Source of the DNA: JBFXCK01 sp050182275
GTDB taxonomy: Bacteria; Pseudomonadota; Alphaproteobacteria; SHNJ01
Length of the DNA stretch: 64,000 nt
NCBI GenBank assembly: GCA_050182275.1
Contig: JBFXCK010000007.1
Location: forward strand, 1-64,000
Direction of reading: 5' to 3'
Under the pieces are notes generated by a model that saw nothing but the letters and a program-made list of their open reading frames with translations, did no database searches and was not told where the DNA came from. This document shows positions 1 through 7,990 of the stretch, piece by piece. How positions within the stretch are numbered: the stretch's first letter is position 1; each line of letters opens with the position of its first letter. The position numbers and the translations under genes are program-made.

Positions 1-284
1 TGGCGGATGAAAAACTGACGGCCGAGCAAAAAGAGCGCAAGCATATTATTTTCGAACTTCTCATGTCGCTGTTCGAGCGCGCTTTCATTTTGGTGCATGA
101 AGACAATATGAACAAGCAAACCCAGCGTCTGTGGCAATCGTGGGACGATTACATCCGTTTTTGGTTAAGGCGCGAAGATTTCAGGCATAATTTGCCGAAC
201 CTGCTGTCGGGCGAGGACCCTGATTTCGTGGCCTATATGCAAAAAGTTGCCAATAGTTTTGAAGGCCGCCAGCCTGTTTCATAA
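1..284 (+). CDS. Hypothetical protein, C-terminal part (5' end outside window)
   Basis: The reading frame is open from the first bases of the window to a TAA at 282-284 and no start is needed inside the window; about 94 residues are visible. The piece is charged and probably all-helical, with aromatic-rich stretches (WDDYIRFWLRR). There is no signal peptide or recognisable motif in the visible part. I do not recognise the family. It is followed by an AT-rich intergenic stretch, so it is probably the last gene of its transcript. Confidence 0.6.
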   Translation, partial: ADEKLTAEQKERKHIIFELLMSLFERAFILVHEDNMNKQTQRLWQSWDDYIRFWLRREDFRHNLPNLLSGEDPDFVAYMQKVANSFEGRQPVS

Positions 285-307
285 TAATTTAATAAATCGA
301 GTAATAT

Positions 308-323
308 AATATCATTCGATATT
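308..323. promoter_or_regulatory. Small palindrome upstream of secreted-protein gene
   Basis: AATATC and GATATT arms are separated by four bases (ATTC) in an AT-rich stretch 60 bases upstream of the ATG at 384. This could be an operator; it may equally be chance in AT-rich DNA. Confidence 0.25.
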
Positions 324-383
324 TAACCCAGTTTTTGCTATTATAGTACAAGTATTATTAACTTTTTGACAGAGGGGCAAAAG

Positions 384-698
384 ATGAACAAATTGATTTT
401 AGGGCTATCGCTTGTCATGAGCGTTGTTTTATTCAACGCCCAAGCGGCCATGGCAGGGGAACAATGTTATAGCTGTGTCGTTACCTGTGCAGCTGGCGGG
501 GCTAGTAAAACCTATTATATTTGCACAGAGGATGGCAAGTCGGCCGCCGAAACCAAGGCGTTTGATATGGCCACTCAAGACAATCTTTGCAAATACCAAG
601 GCGGCGCAAGCGTAAGCTGCGTTGAAAGCGGCGGTGTTGGCAAAAAAGCTCCCGCAACGATGGATCGATCATCCACAAAAAACCCAGCGTCCAATTAA
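384..698 (+). CDS. Small secreted cysteine-rich protein
   Basis: The ATG at 384 follows an AGAGGGG ribosome binding site at a normal distance; an in-frame TTG at 366 is possible but lacks one. The product has 104 residues. Residues 1-24 form a clear Sec signal peptide (positively charged MNK start, hydrophobic core, cleavage after AMA). The mature protein is about 80 residues, has several cysteines (CYSC and further C residues), which suggests disulfides in the periplasm, and a polar, Ser/Thr/Pro-rich tail. I do not recognise a family. The gene at 23652-23984 has the same plan (signal peptide, Cys-rich middle, polar GGSSGAQ-type tail) but no obvious sequence identity. Confidence 0.7.
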   Translation: MNKLILGLSLVMSVVLFNAQAAMAGEQCYSCVVTCAAGGASKTYYICTEDGKSAAETKAFDMATQDNLCKYQGGASVSCVESGGVGKKAPATMDRSSTKNPASN

Positions 699-730
699 CT
701 TAGATAGTACTCAGTTTTAGCTCCTGCTTA

Positions 731-755
731 AACCCGCTTATGAATACGCGGTTTT
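731..755 (+). terminator. Possible weak intrinsic terminator
   Basis: AACCCGC and GCGGTTTT can form a short stem with one bulge, followed by four T residues, shortly after the stop of the secreted-protein gene. The stem is short, so support is weak. Confidence 0.3.
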
Positions 756-842
756 ATCTTCTGTTGATAAGGGGCGGTTTTCATATAAAAAGCCTTTTAA
801 CCGGCTTAGGACGTGTTAATGCTGAATGCGGGAGAAACGTCC

Positions 843-1373
843 ATGCTCAAAAAAATCCTGATCATTCTTGCAGCTATTACCGCGGTATTTTTAATCGCCG
901 CCGCCTTGCAGCCGGATGAATTCCGCGTTGCCCGCGCCATCGCCATTCAAGCGCCGCCGGAGGCGGTTTTCGCCCATGTAAATGATTTGCGCAAATGGGA
1001 GGCCTGGTCGCCCTGGGCCAAGCTTGATCCCAATGCTAAAAATTCCTTTGAAGGGGCACCCTCCGGCAAGGGCGCCATCATGCGCTGGGCCGGAAACCAT
1101 GAGGTGGGCGAAGGCAGCATGACGATTGTCGAAAGCCGCCGCCCTAATTTTATTCAACTTCGGCTTGATTTCCTTAAACCCTTTGCCGCCACCTCGATGG
1201 CCGAATTCACCTTGGTGCCGCAAGGCGATGAAACGCTGGTGACCTGGAGCATGTATGGCGAAAATAACTACACCGCCAAAATGATCGGCCTGGTGATGAA
1301 CTGCGAAAAAATGATAAGCGAGCAATTCGATAAGGGACTGGCCAGTTTGAAACAGGTAGTGGAGACACAATAA
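843..1373 (+). CDS. SRPBCC (START-like/polyketide cyclase-type) protein with N-terminal membrane anchor
   Basis: I chose the ATG at 843 (MLKKILIILAAI) because a GGGAGA motif lies just upstream; an in-frame ATG at 813 would add ten unlikely residues. The product has 176 residues. Residues 4-22 form one hydrophobic segment, then comes an SRPBCC fold: the RAIAIQAPPEAVFAHVNDLRKWEAWSPW stretch is the typical first strand and helix, and the long C-terminal helix is EKMISEQFDKGLASLKQVVE. Such proteins bind hydrophobic ligands; the substrate is unknown. The next gene, also SRPBCC-type, overlaps or abuts its stop codon, so the two are probably co-translated. Confidence 0.8.
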   Translation: MLKKILIILAAITAVFLIAAALQPDEFRVARAIAIQAPPEAVFAHVNDLRKWEAWSPWAKLDPNAKNSFEGAPSGKGAIMRWAGNHEVGEGSMTIVESRRPNFIQLRLDFLKPFAATSMAEFTLVPQGDETLVTWSMYGENNYTAKMIGLVMNCEKMISEQFDKGLASLKQVVETQ

Positions 1374-1870
1374 TAACCGGCAATACTTTTACCATCAGCC
1401 GCAGTTTTTTAGCGCCGCGGGAACAGCTTTTTAAAGCCTGGACCGATCCCGAGTTAATGGCGCAATGGTGGGGGCCAAAGGGCGCTAAAATTATCTTCAG
1501 CAAAATGGATTTGCGCGTGGGCGGCGCTTATCATTATGGCATGGGCATGCAAGATGGAAAAACCGTGTGGGGCAAATCGGTTTATCAAGAAATCACCCCG
1601 CCTTCACGCCTGGTTTTCATTAATTCTTTTTCCGATGAAAAGGGCGGCACCACCCGCCATCCGCTATCGCCCAACTGGTCTTTGGAGATGATGAGCACTA
1701 TCACCTTCGAAGACGAACAAGGAGGAACCCTTCTTACCGTTCAATGGGCGCCGCATAACGCCACGCCGATCGAGGCCAAAACCTTTGCCGAAAACCATGA
1801 ATCGATGAAACAGGGTTGGAGCGGCACTTTCGATCAGCTTGAAGACTTCGTGCGGAAAAAAGCGGCTTAA
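1373..1870 (+). CDS. AHSA1-type SRPBCC protein, apparent non-canonical ATA start
   Basis: The first in-frame ATG is at 1457, but homology to the AHSA1 family (ITxxFxAPRExxFKAWTDPExxxxWWGPKG) clearly begins upstream: the frame encodes TFTISRSFLAPREQLFKAWTDPELMAQWWGPKG from about 1388. The frame is open back to a TAA at 1331 and contains no ATG, GTG or TTG before 1457. Two ATA codons at 1370 and 1373 overlap the stop of the preceding gene and are preceded by GGAG at 1361-1364, so an ATA start coupled to upstream translation is the simplest reading. The product is about 165 residues of a single domain. The function is unknown; family members bind small hydrophobic ligands. Confidence 0.75.
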   Translation: MTGNTFTISRSFLAPREQLFKAWTDPELMAQWWGPKGAKIIFSKMDLRVGGAYHYGMGMQDGKTVWGKSVYQEITPPSRLVFINSFSDEKGGTTRHPLSPNWSLEMMSTITFEDEQGGTLLTVQWAPHNATPIEAKTFAENHESMKQGWSGTFDQLEDFVRKKAA

Positions 1871-1873
1871 ATC

Positions 1874-2227
1874 TTACAAATCAACCAGCGTTTTAAAGCC
1901 GCCATAAGCCATGCGCTTCATATCAAAGGGCATGGGGCCTTTCATATTGTCCAAACGCTTGTCTTTCATCACCTTGGCATTCACACGGTCGCGGTGTTTG
2001 CGGTTTTTATAAACAATCCAGGCGAACACCACGGTTTCACCGGACTTTAATTTGGCGAGCTTTGGAAAAGGAAGGCCGAATTTTACTTTCAAATCATCGC
2101 CGACGCATTCGCAATATTGCAAAGCGCCATGTTCCATCCAAACCTTGCCCGCCATTGCCGCCATACGGCGATATTTAGCCAAGTTTTTCTTTGGCATGGC
2201 GAGCACGAAACCATCGACATAGGGCAT
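1874..2227 (-). CDS. DUF1428 family protein
   Basis: This is a 117-residue single-domain protein starting MPYVDGFVLAMPKKNLAKYRRMA, with the family's WMEHGALQYCECVGDD and FAWIVYKNRKHRDRVNAKVM stretches and the closing MPFDMKRMAYGGFK. These match DUF1428 (YbaA-like, a ferredoxin-like dimeric fold) over the usual length. The function is unknown; the fold resembles antibiotic-monooxygenase-like proteins. Its stop is three bases from the stop of the convergent AHSA1-type gene. Confidence 0.85.
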   Translation of the reverse strand: MPYVDGFVLAMPKKNLAKYRRMAAMAGKVWMEHGALQYCECVGDDLKVKFGLPFPKLAKLKSGETVVFAWIVYKNRKHRDRVNAKVMKDKRLDNMKGPMPFDMKRMAYGGFKTLVDL

Positions 2228-2349
2228 GAGGCTGACTCCTTTGGTTAGAAGAAGGACAAATTAATTTGCATTCTATCTTATTTGGCTCTGCTTTTATAGC
2301 CATTTATAGGCAAGTGACGTCTGCCGCGGCCCCATGCCGATGATTAAAT

Positions 2350-3567
2350 TCAATGATGCAAAGACTGCCCGGCCGCCATATCGCCGGATTTGCGCAGGCT
2401 GTATTCGGTGGCGATTGGGCCGATGATTTCTAAAACCGCCACCACCGCGAACACATAGGGCACATAGGCGCTCATCAATTCGGGATACAAATTATTCAGC
2501 ATTAGAGATAGGCCCATCGCCAAACCCGCCATCGGCGTTAACGACAATCCCAGCAAAAACGTGTCCTTGGCGTTGATCGCCTTATCGGGGCGCACGATAT
2601 AAAGCCCGGCGATTTTGGACAGGCCCCGCAAAAACACGAACAGCAAAGTAAAGCCCAACAGGGCAGAAAAATTCTCCAATTCCAGCTTGGCCCCGGCGAT
2701 CACGAATAAAATCATGATCGACAATTCGCTGACATCGCCCGGCTCGTCCAAAGGCGTGATCTTATCGGGATGGTGTTTGGGGTTATTAAAACTGAACAGG
2801 CCAACCGTCAGCATGGTCAGCAAATGCGATAAATGCAGCATTTGCGCCAAGCCCAGCCCCAAAGCGACAAAGCCCAGCAAAATGCCGATATGATTATGGC
2901 GGCTGTCGGTGACCTTGGCGTTCAGCATCGCCTTCAGCATCGCCAGCACCCAGCCCAGCGCAAAGGAGCCGAACAGCATCACCGGCGTGAAGCTTATGAC
3001 TTTCCACAGCGGCTGGTCTTGGTGGTAATGCACGAAGGGGATCATCAGCATGAAAAACAGGAAGGAAAATAAATTATTCAGCGCCACCAAATTCAAAATT
3101 CTTTTGGTGAAAACGCCTTTCACCCCATATTCTTTAATGGTCGCCAAAATCACCGCCGGCGAGGAGGAAATCGCAATCGCCCCGAATAAAAACGACATCA
3201 AAACCGAAACGCCGTAAAGATGCAGCCCAATCGAAACCACGCCGAAAGTCAGCAAGCTTTCCAGAAAACTGCTGGCCAGCAAATGCCAATCGCCGATGAT
3301 TTCCCGCAAATTCAAATAAGCGCCGATTTGATACAAAATCAGCGCCAGCGCCAAATCGATGAATATTTGTACCTCTTTAATGGAATCGCCGCCGATCCAG
3401 CCCAGCACATGCGGGCCGACGATGAAGCCCATCAGCATATAGCCCAAAATCCGCGGCACCCTTTTCGAGCGCCGCGCCAAATCGCCCCCGATCACGCCCG
3501 CCACCAGCAGCAGGCCGAACAGGATGAAAATATTGAGATTCAATTCAAGATAGGAATGGCTGAACAA
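2350..3567 (-). CDS. Cation:proton antiporter, CPA2 (Kef/NhaS-like) family
   Basis: The product has 405 residues and about 12 hydrophobic segments. It has features of the Na+/H+ exchanger fold: an N-terminal GYMLMGFIVGPHVLGW (TM2-like GxxxGP) motif, a central SSSPAVILATIKEYG stretch where many CPA2 members have the discontinuous helix, and LGLSLTPMAGLAMGLSLML near the C-terminus. No RCK/TrkA-N domain is present, so this is the transporter part only. The start is uncertain: TTG at 3567 is the most upstream option and gives a plausible first helix. The transported ion cannot be read from the sequence. Confidence 0.8.
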   Translation of the reverse strand: MFSHSYLELNLNIFILFGLLLVAGVIGGDLARRSKRVPRILGYMLMGFIVGPHVLGWIGGDSIKEVQIFIDLALALILYQIGAYLNLREIIGDWHLLASSFLESLLTFGVVSIGLHLYGVSVLMSFLFGAIAISSSPAVILATIKEYGVKGVFTKRILNLVALNNLFSFLFFMLMIPFVHYHQDQPLWKVISFTPVMLFGSFALGWVLAMLKAMLNAKVTDSRHNHIGILLGFVALGLGLAQMLHLSHLLTMLTVGLFSFNNPKHHPDKITPLDEPGDVSELSIMILFVIAGAKLELENFSALLGFTLLFVFLRGLSKIAGLYIVRPDKAINAKDTFLLGLSLTPMAGLAMGLSLMLNNLYPELMSAYVPYVFAVVAVLEIIGPIATEYSLRKSGDMAAGQSLHH

Positions 3568-3735
3568 AGAGATACCCGGAATAAGGGATAAAGACGCCTA
3601 CAAGTTTCTAGCCGGATTGAGGGAAAATGCAAGCGGGGAAAATCAGCCCGCCAGGCGGGCTAAATGCTGCGCGCGGTTTTTCGATAATTTAGCAGCCGAA
3701 AACGGGTTAAACAGCGCAGCGCCTATGCATAAAAT

Positions 3736-5049
3736 CTAACCGCCGGCGATATTCTTAAAGCGGATATTCAGCTTGGCCAGCGCATCGGCAATGGGAATGG
3801 AAAAATTATGCCCGGTCATCACCGCCAGGCCGTTCATGGCGCCAAACGCACGGCCCGAGACTGTAACCGCGATGACATTGCCATGCTCATCAAATACCGG
3901 GCCGCCGCTGTTGCCTTGCTGAATCGTAGCGTCGTGCTGCAACAGACGCCCTCTATATTTATCGTTGCGGTAATTGCTGACAATGCCCGAGGTTAAGGTC
4001 GATTCCAGCTTTTTATCAAGCGGCGTGCCGAGCGCGAAAACTTTATCGCCTACTGCTGGTTCATTGGTGCGTAATGGCAAAGGCGCAATTCCGCTGTCCT
4101 CCGTTTGCAAAAGCGCGATATCACGCGCTTTATGCTTGCTAACAACATCGGCCACGATTTTACGCCCAGTAATGGTGCGGAGCATGACTTGTTCCGCTTC
4201 GCCCACCACATGGGCATTGGTCAAAACATAGCGGGGGGCGATGAAAAAGCCGGAACCATGGCCATCGCCGACAGCGACCGTAACCGTGGCGGCGCGCACT
4301 TTCTCCATATTACGGGCGATCGGGCTTGTCCAAGAGGGAATTTTTTCGATGCTTATTTCTTTGGTTTTGGCCTTGCTTTTGGGATTTTGGTCGGTTGGCT
4401 GACCGCCTTCCCCCATTAAAATGTCATGGAATTTTTGGTCGGCTAAAAGGTTATTCGTTGCGGCGGCAAAGCCTTGTAAAACCGCTTCGCCGAAATCGCC
4501 GCCCAGCTGAGTATCAAATTTGCCGTTGCCTTCGGTAGTGGTTTCATAAACCACCTCTTGCGCTAAATTATCGAATACTTGCCAAGTAACCTTAACATAC
4601 CCCTCGCCGCTGGCCTTGGTTATACTTAAAGGATAACAGACATTGGCCTTAATATCATCGATCCGCCCGCCGATGCGGAAACGGGCGCGTTCATCCGCGT
4701 TTGAATCTTGTGCGAACATGTTGGCGTTCATCCCGACCACGTTATAATTGTTGGATTTCAGTTCTTCGCGGAACATATTGTCGAAATCTTCTTCGCGTAA
4801 AACCGCCTGGCCTACGCGGTACAATAAGGCGCCCTTGCTGATGCACAAAAGGCCGGTTTGAAGATTGCCGACGGGCGTGTTGCGCTTGATATTATAGGTA
4901 ATGCGCGACAGCTTCACCGGCAGGCTTTTTTTACCTTCCGCCACCGCCAGCGGTTCACGGGTTTCGGCTTGCTTGACATCCACGCCGGAACAAGCCGCCA
5001 GTATGCATGTGAAAACGGCAACCAGCATAAAAACTGAAAAACGGGTCAT
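3736..5049 (-). CDS. Lipoprotein with trypsin-like (S1/HtrA-type) serine protease domain
   Basis: The product has 437 residues. The N-terminus is a lipoprotein signal with the lipobox ILAAC and Cys20 as the lipidation site, so it is probably outer-membrane or periplasmic-face anchored. Residues 40-215 form a domain I do not recognise. Residues 250-430 form a chymotrypsin-like protease domain with an intact triad: His280 (TNAHVV), Asp310 (ARDIALLQ) and Ser381 (GNSGGPVF). There is no PDZ domain, unlike DegP/DegQ. The N-terminal module may be sensory or substrate-binding (inference). A GGAGGGGG ribosome binding site precedes the ATG. The gene stands alone. Confidence 0.85.
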   Translation of the reverse strand: MTRFSVFMLVAVFTCILAACSGVDVKQAETREPLAVAEGKKSLPVKLSRITYNIKRNTPVGNLQTGLLCISKGALLYRVGQAVLREEDFDNMFREELKSNNYNVVGMNANMFAQDSNADERARFRIGGRIDDIKANVCYPLSITKASGEGYVKVTWQVFDNLAQEVVYETTTEGNGKFDTQLGGDFGEAVLQGFAAATNNLLADQKFHDILMGEGGQPTDQNPKSKAKTKEISIEKIPSWTSPIARNMEKVRAATVTVAVGDGHGSGFFIAPRYVLTNAHVVGEAEQVMLRTITGRKIVADVVSKHKARDIALLQTEDSGIAPLPLRTNEPAVGDKVFALGTPLDKKLESTLTSGIVSNYRNDKYRGRLLQHDATIQQGNSGGPVFDEHGNVIAVTVSGRAFGAMNGLAVMTGHNFSIPIADALAKLNIRFKNIAGG

Positions 5050-5239
5050 GATCCCCCTCCTCTTAAAATGAAAGATAGCTTTCTATAGCCTACAACCGCA
5101 GGCGGTACAAGCGGAAGCGAATTAGCGGCGGTTTTCCTAGGGATTTTTAAAAAGATATATAATAGAAATATTACTATATTTTTATATTTATTATAGTAAA
5201 AATTATACCCAAAAAACTTAGGAAAAATTTGTCGCGCAA

Positions 5240-6004
5240 CTACCGATATAATTCCCGATAGCGGCGTATATAGGCCGGAATGGCAACTACAGGATCTATG
5301 GCAGGAGAAGTCAAACTGGCCACTTCTTGGCGGAATTCTGCTGGTGTTTGCTGGCGGGAATTAGGGCGCGATAAAAAATGCTCCAAGACATCGTCGGGTA
5401 AACGTATAACGGCATCGGCCATTTTACGCAAAGCCCCTTCCGTGTCTTCTAAAATCTCGGCAGAAGTTTTATCATAAACGATTTTATCGCCGCCAATACT
5501 ATCTGGCATAGTTGGAATCCCCTTTGATAATACCGGAATACCCATCGCCAAACTATTGGAAGTTACTCGAGCGCTCATCCATACATAATCAGCAGCGACA
5601 TGCCAGGTTACATATTCTCTTATTTCTGCATCAATAGTTGCAAGAGCGCTTAAACTTCTGCGTATCTCTACCCATTTACTGAGTGCTGTTTTTATCCACC
5701 TATTGCTGGCATAGGAAGATTTTTCTATAGCTTTCCCTAATTCCACGATATCGCCTTTTTTCATTAATCCGGCTAGCTGGGGGCCGGTGTCTTTATCATA
5801 CTCGAACATTAAACCTAGACCATGTTCTACAATGAGCAGATCGTTTTTTAATTCCCTATCCCATCTGCTAAGCACGCTTAGTTTTTGAAAAACGGGCATG
5901 CCGCCGCTTAGCATAGCATCAATGTTTTTAATCAGCTGAGCGCCAGCGCTACGCCACACGGCTTCCGGCAATTCGTCGAATGTTCTTAGATGCTCATCGC
6001 CCAT
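5240..6004 (-). CDS. Hypothetical protein, 254 residues
   Basis: I do not recognise this protein. It starts at ATG 6004, has no signal peptide and no clear transmembrane segment, and is predicted by eye to be mostly helical with many charged residues. It contains a long region resembling a cytosolic helical bundle (SRWDRELKNDLLIVEHGLG) and ends in a basic IRRYRELYR tail. The base composition is more AT-rich than that of the neighbours, and it lies between two AT-rich intergenic regions, so it may be an accessory gene. No conserved context. Confidence 0.6.
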   Translation of the reverse strand: MGDEHLRTFDELPEAVWRSAGAQLIKNIDAMLSGGMPVFQKLSVLSRWDRELKNDLLIVEHGLGLMFEYDKDTGPQLAGLMKKGDIVELGKAIEKSSYASNRWIKTALSKWVEIRRSLSALATIDAEIREYVTWHVAADYVWMSARVTSNSLAMGIPVLSKGIPTMPDSIGGDKIVYDKTSAEILEDTEGALRKMADAVIRLPDDVLEHFLSRPNSRQQTPAEFRQEVASLTSPAIDPVVAIPAYIRRYRELYR

Positions 6005-6111
6005 TTTTACCCCATCAAGCTAATAATATTGCGAGAGTATAGCAGAGGTATTTTCTTTTTAGAATACAATTATTTGTGATAAAGTTATAATAAAAATGCC
6101 GGAAAAGCTTG

Positions 6112-6765
6112 TTATTTAGGGTTTTTCGATAATTGATCGGCCAGCCTGGTGGGTTCGGGCAGACGGTAGTTTGTAAGATATTTTAAGGTGAGCGCCAAAG
6201 CTTGCTCCTGATCCAGGCGGTGGCCGGGTGAAATGAAAAGGGGCAGGCAATTTTCTTTGCTGCGCAAAACGGCGCCGATTTGCTCATCGCCCGCCATTAA
6301 AGGCGTGTGTGAACCTTTGGCGGCATCAGGCTCTTTATATTTCCCGGTTAGTCTTTTTTTCGCAACGCCGATGGCGGGCAAATCCGTCACCACGCCCAAA
6401 TGCGCCGCAATGCCAAGACGGCGCGGATGGGCAATGCCATGGCCATCGACCATCAATAAATCGGGCGTGCTTGAAAGCTTCGCCAGCGCTTCTAAAATCA
6501 CCGGAATTTCACGGAACGATAAAAGGCCCGGAATATAGGGAAAGCGCGTGGGTGATGAGAGCTTAATCGATTCGAGGGGCTTTAAAGTTTCAGCATCGAG
6601 CAACACAATGGCGGCATGGCTGATATCGCTTTTATCGTGGCTGACATCGATGCCGGCGATGGTTTTAAAAGCGGCCGGATTTTTCGCGATAACGACTTGC
6701 GCGCGCAGTTTTTGCTGTAAGGCGATCGCCTCATTCGGTGAGGACGGCCAATCTTTATTGATCAT
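6112..6765 (-). CDS. nfi: Endonuclease V (deoxyinosine 3' endonuclease)
   Basis: Endonuclease V cuts DNA (and in some organisms RNA) one base 3' to deoxyinosine, in repair of deaminated adenine. The ATG at 6765 (MINKDW) gives 217 residues, the usual length; a GTG at 6792 would give nine more. Conserved motifs are present: AGIDVSH with Asp40, PYIPGLLSFRE with Glu86, and LLMVDGHGIAHPRRLG with Asp107, the catalytic acidic residues of the family. The start overlaps the end of the upstream cupin gene by 11 bases (ATGATCAATAA), so translation is probably coupled. Confidence 0.93.
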   Translation of the reverse strand: MINKDWPSSPNEAIALQQKLRAQVVIAKNPAAFKTIAGIDVSHDKSDISHAAIVLLDAETLKPLESIKLSSPTRFPYIPGLLSFREIPVILEALAKLSSTPDLLMVDGHGIAHPRRLGIAAHLGVVTDLPAIGVAKKRLTGKYKEPDAAKGSHTPLMAGDEQIGAVLRSKENCLPLFISPGHRLDQEQALALTLKYLTNYRLPEPTRLADQLSKNPK

Positions 6766-7123
6766 AAATCGACTTATCTGTCCTTGTTTCACAACCTTCA
6801 GTAAAAGAAGGGGACATAAACAATATGTATTTCATTTTGCCTGCATAACCGAATTCAGTATTTTTGGGTACCAGCACGGCATCGGTGGCTTTGACTTTGA
6901 ACAGCTTGCCGCCCACGGAAAACTCCGCTTCGCCTTCGATGATATAATAAAATAAATCGCTTGTGTGGCAGGTGGAAAGCTTGTGCTCGCCACCCTGGGT
7001 TTCAAGATAAGAAACGCAAGCCCCGGGGTAATCTTCGGCTGAATTATAGGCATAGCCGGTCAACTCGCCAAATAATTCAAATTTCTGAGCGCGCTCGCGG
7101 GTGAAGAGGTATTTTTGGGTCAT
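6755..7123 (-). CDS. Cupin-domain protein
   Basis: The product has 122 residues and one cupin barrel. Motif 1 resembles HKLSTCHTSDLFYYIIEGEAEFSVGG and motif 2 resembles VLVPKNTEFGY, where the usual metal-binding His residues are only partly kept, so metal binding is uncertain. The substrate is unknown. It is the first gene of a two-gene unit with endonuclease V, whose start codon overlaps its stop; whether the two act together is not evident. Confidence 0.75.
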   Translation of the reverse strand: MTQKYLFTRERAQKFELFGELTGYAYNSAEDYPGACVSYLETQGGEHKLSTCHTSDLFYYIIEGEAEFSVGGKLFKVKATDAVLVPKNTEFGYAGKMKYILFMSPSFTEGCETRTDKSIYDQ

Positions 7124-7146
7124 GGGTTTTTCCTGATAAATCTGGC

Positions 7147-7173
7147 CCTCCTACGCTCTGCGCGCTTCGGAGG
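7147..7173. repeat. Small hairpin of the TACGCT/GCTTC repeat family
   Basis: CCTCC and GGAGG arms enclose a core beginning TACGCT and ending GCTTC. The same core with different, still complementary, arms recurs at 13946-13976, 14008-14042 and 54142-54167, and a looser version at 54098-54121. It lies in the gap between the cupin gene and the tetR operator. Confidence 0.6.
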
Positions 7174-7273
7174 ACATAAGGTTTTCTATGCTCGCTTCTT
7201 TGTGGCATTTGCGTGTCACAAAATATTATAATAAGCAAAAACAACTAGTTATAGCAATACTAATGATACCCAG

Positions 7274-7314
7274 AAAGATAGCACTTGTTATCCGAGATAA
7301 CAAGTGCTATCTTT
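7274..7314. promoter_or_regulatory. Perfect 19-bp inverted repeat, probable TetR operator
   Basis: The arm 7274-7292 (aaagatagcacttgttatc) is exactly complementary to 7296-7314, with only CGA between. It ends 19 bases before the regulator's ATG at 7334, the usual place for a TetR-family autoregulatory operator. As RNA it would form a very strong hairpin in the leader, but there is no T run, so an operator is more likely than a terminator. Confidence 0.75.
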
Positions 7315-7333
7315 GGCAGAGAAGGGAAAAAGC

Positions 7334-7990
7334 ATGCCCATATTGACCCGCGAAGATTTGCAGCAACAAACCCGCAAACGCCTGCTTGCTGCGGCACAGA
7401 AGGAAATTGTGCGAAAAGGTGTTCCAGAAGCCTCTATCCGCGACATTGCAAAAGCTGCCGGATATACGATGGGTGCATTTTATTCCAATTTTGCCAGCAA
7501 GGAAAAGATGCTGGAAGAATTGATCGCCGTGCATATGCGCGAGGAAATTCTCGTTTTTAACGGAATTACGGCCAACGCAGCAACAGGCAAGGAAGAAGAT
7601 ACCTGGAAAGCGATTTCCGGGTGGTTGAAAAATATGCGGAAGAACAAAAACATCTCCGCCCTTGGTTTTGAATTACAGATGTATGCGAACCGTAATCCTC
7701 TTTTTAAAAAGAAGTTTGATAACGCCAAGGCTCAGCGACTTAAGGAATTGGCGGACGGGCTGAAGGCGCTTTTTGATGTTCACGGGCTTAAGCCGAGGAT
7801 TGATTGCTTTCAGATAGCGGTCAGCCTTGCCGCTTTATGGGATGGATTTTTCATTCACAGGACCGTTCCCGAAGCGATGCCAGATGACCAGCTGATTTTG
7901 TTCGTCTTGAAGGCGTTACTGGAAGATTCCGAACCAGTTCAAGCGGCAAAGCAAAGCAAAGTGAACCTTGGAGGCAGCCATGGCGCTTAA
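7334..7990 (+). CDS. TetR/AcrR-family transcriptional regulator
   Basis: The ATG at 7334 follows GAGAAGGGA. The product has 218 residues. The N-terminal 50 residues carry the TetR helix-turn-helix: RLLAAAQKEIVRKGVPEASIRDIAKAAGYTMGAFYSNFASKEKMLEELI. The remaining helical part is the ligand/dimer domain. It is the first gene of an RND efflux operon; the adaptor gene starts 11 bases before its stop. It probably represses the operon through the 7274-7314 palindrome and responds to a pump substrate (inference from position and family). Confidence 0.92.
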   Translation: MPILTREDLQQQTRKRLLAAAQKEIVRKGVPEASIRDIAKAAGYTMGAFYSNFASKEKMLEELIAVHMREEILVFNGITANAATGKEEDTWKAISGWLKNMRKNKNISALGFELQMYANRNPLFKKKFDNAKAQRLKELADGLKALFDVHGLKPRIDCFQIAVSLAALWDGFFIHRTVPEAMPDDQLILFVLKALLEDSEPVQAAKQSKVNLGGSHGA

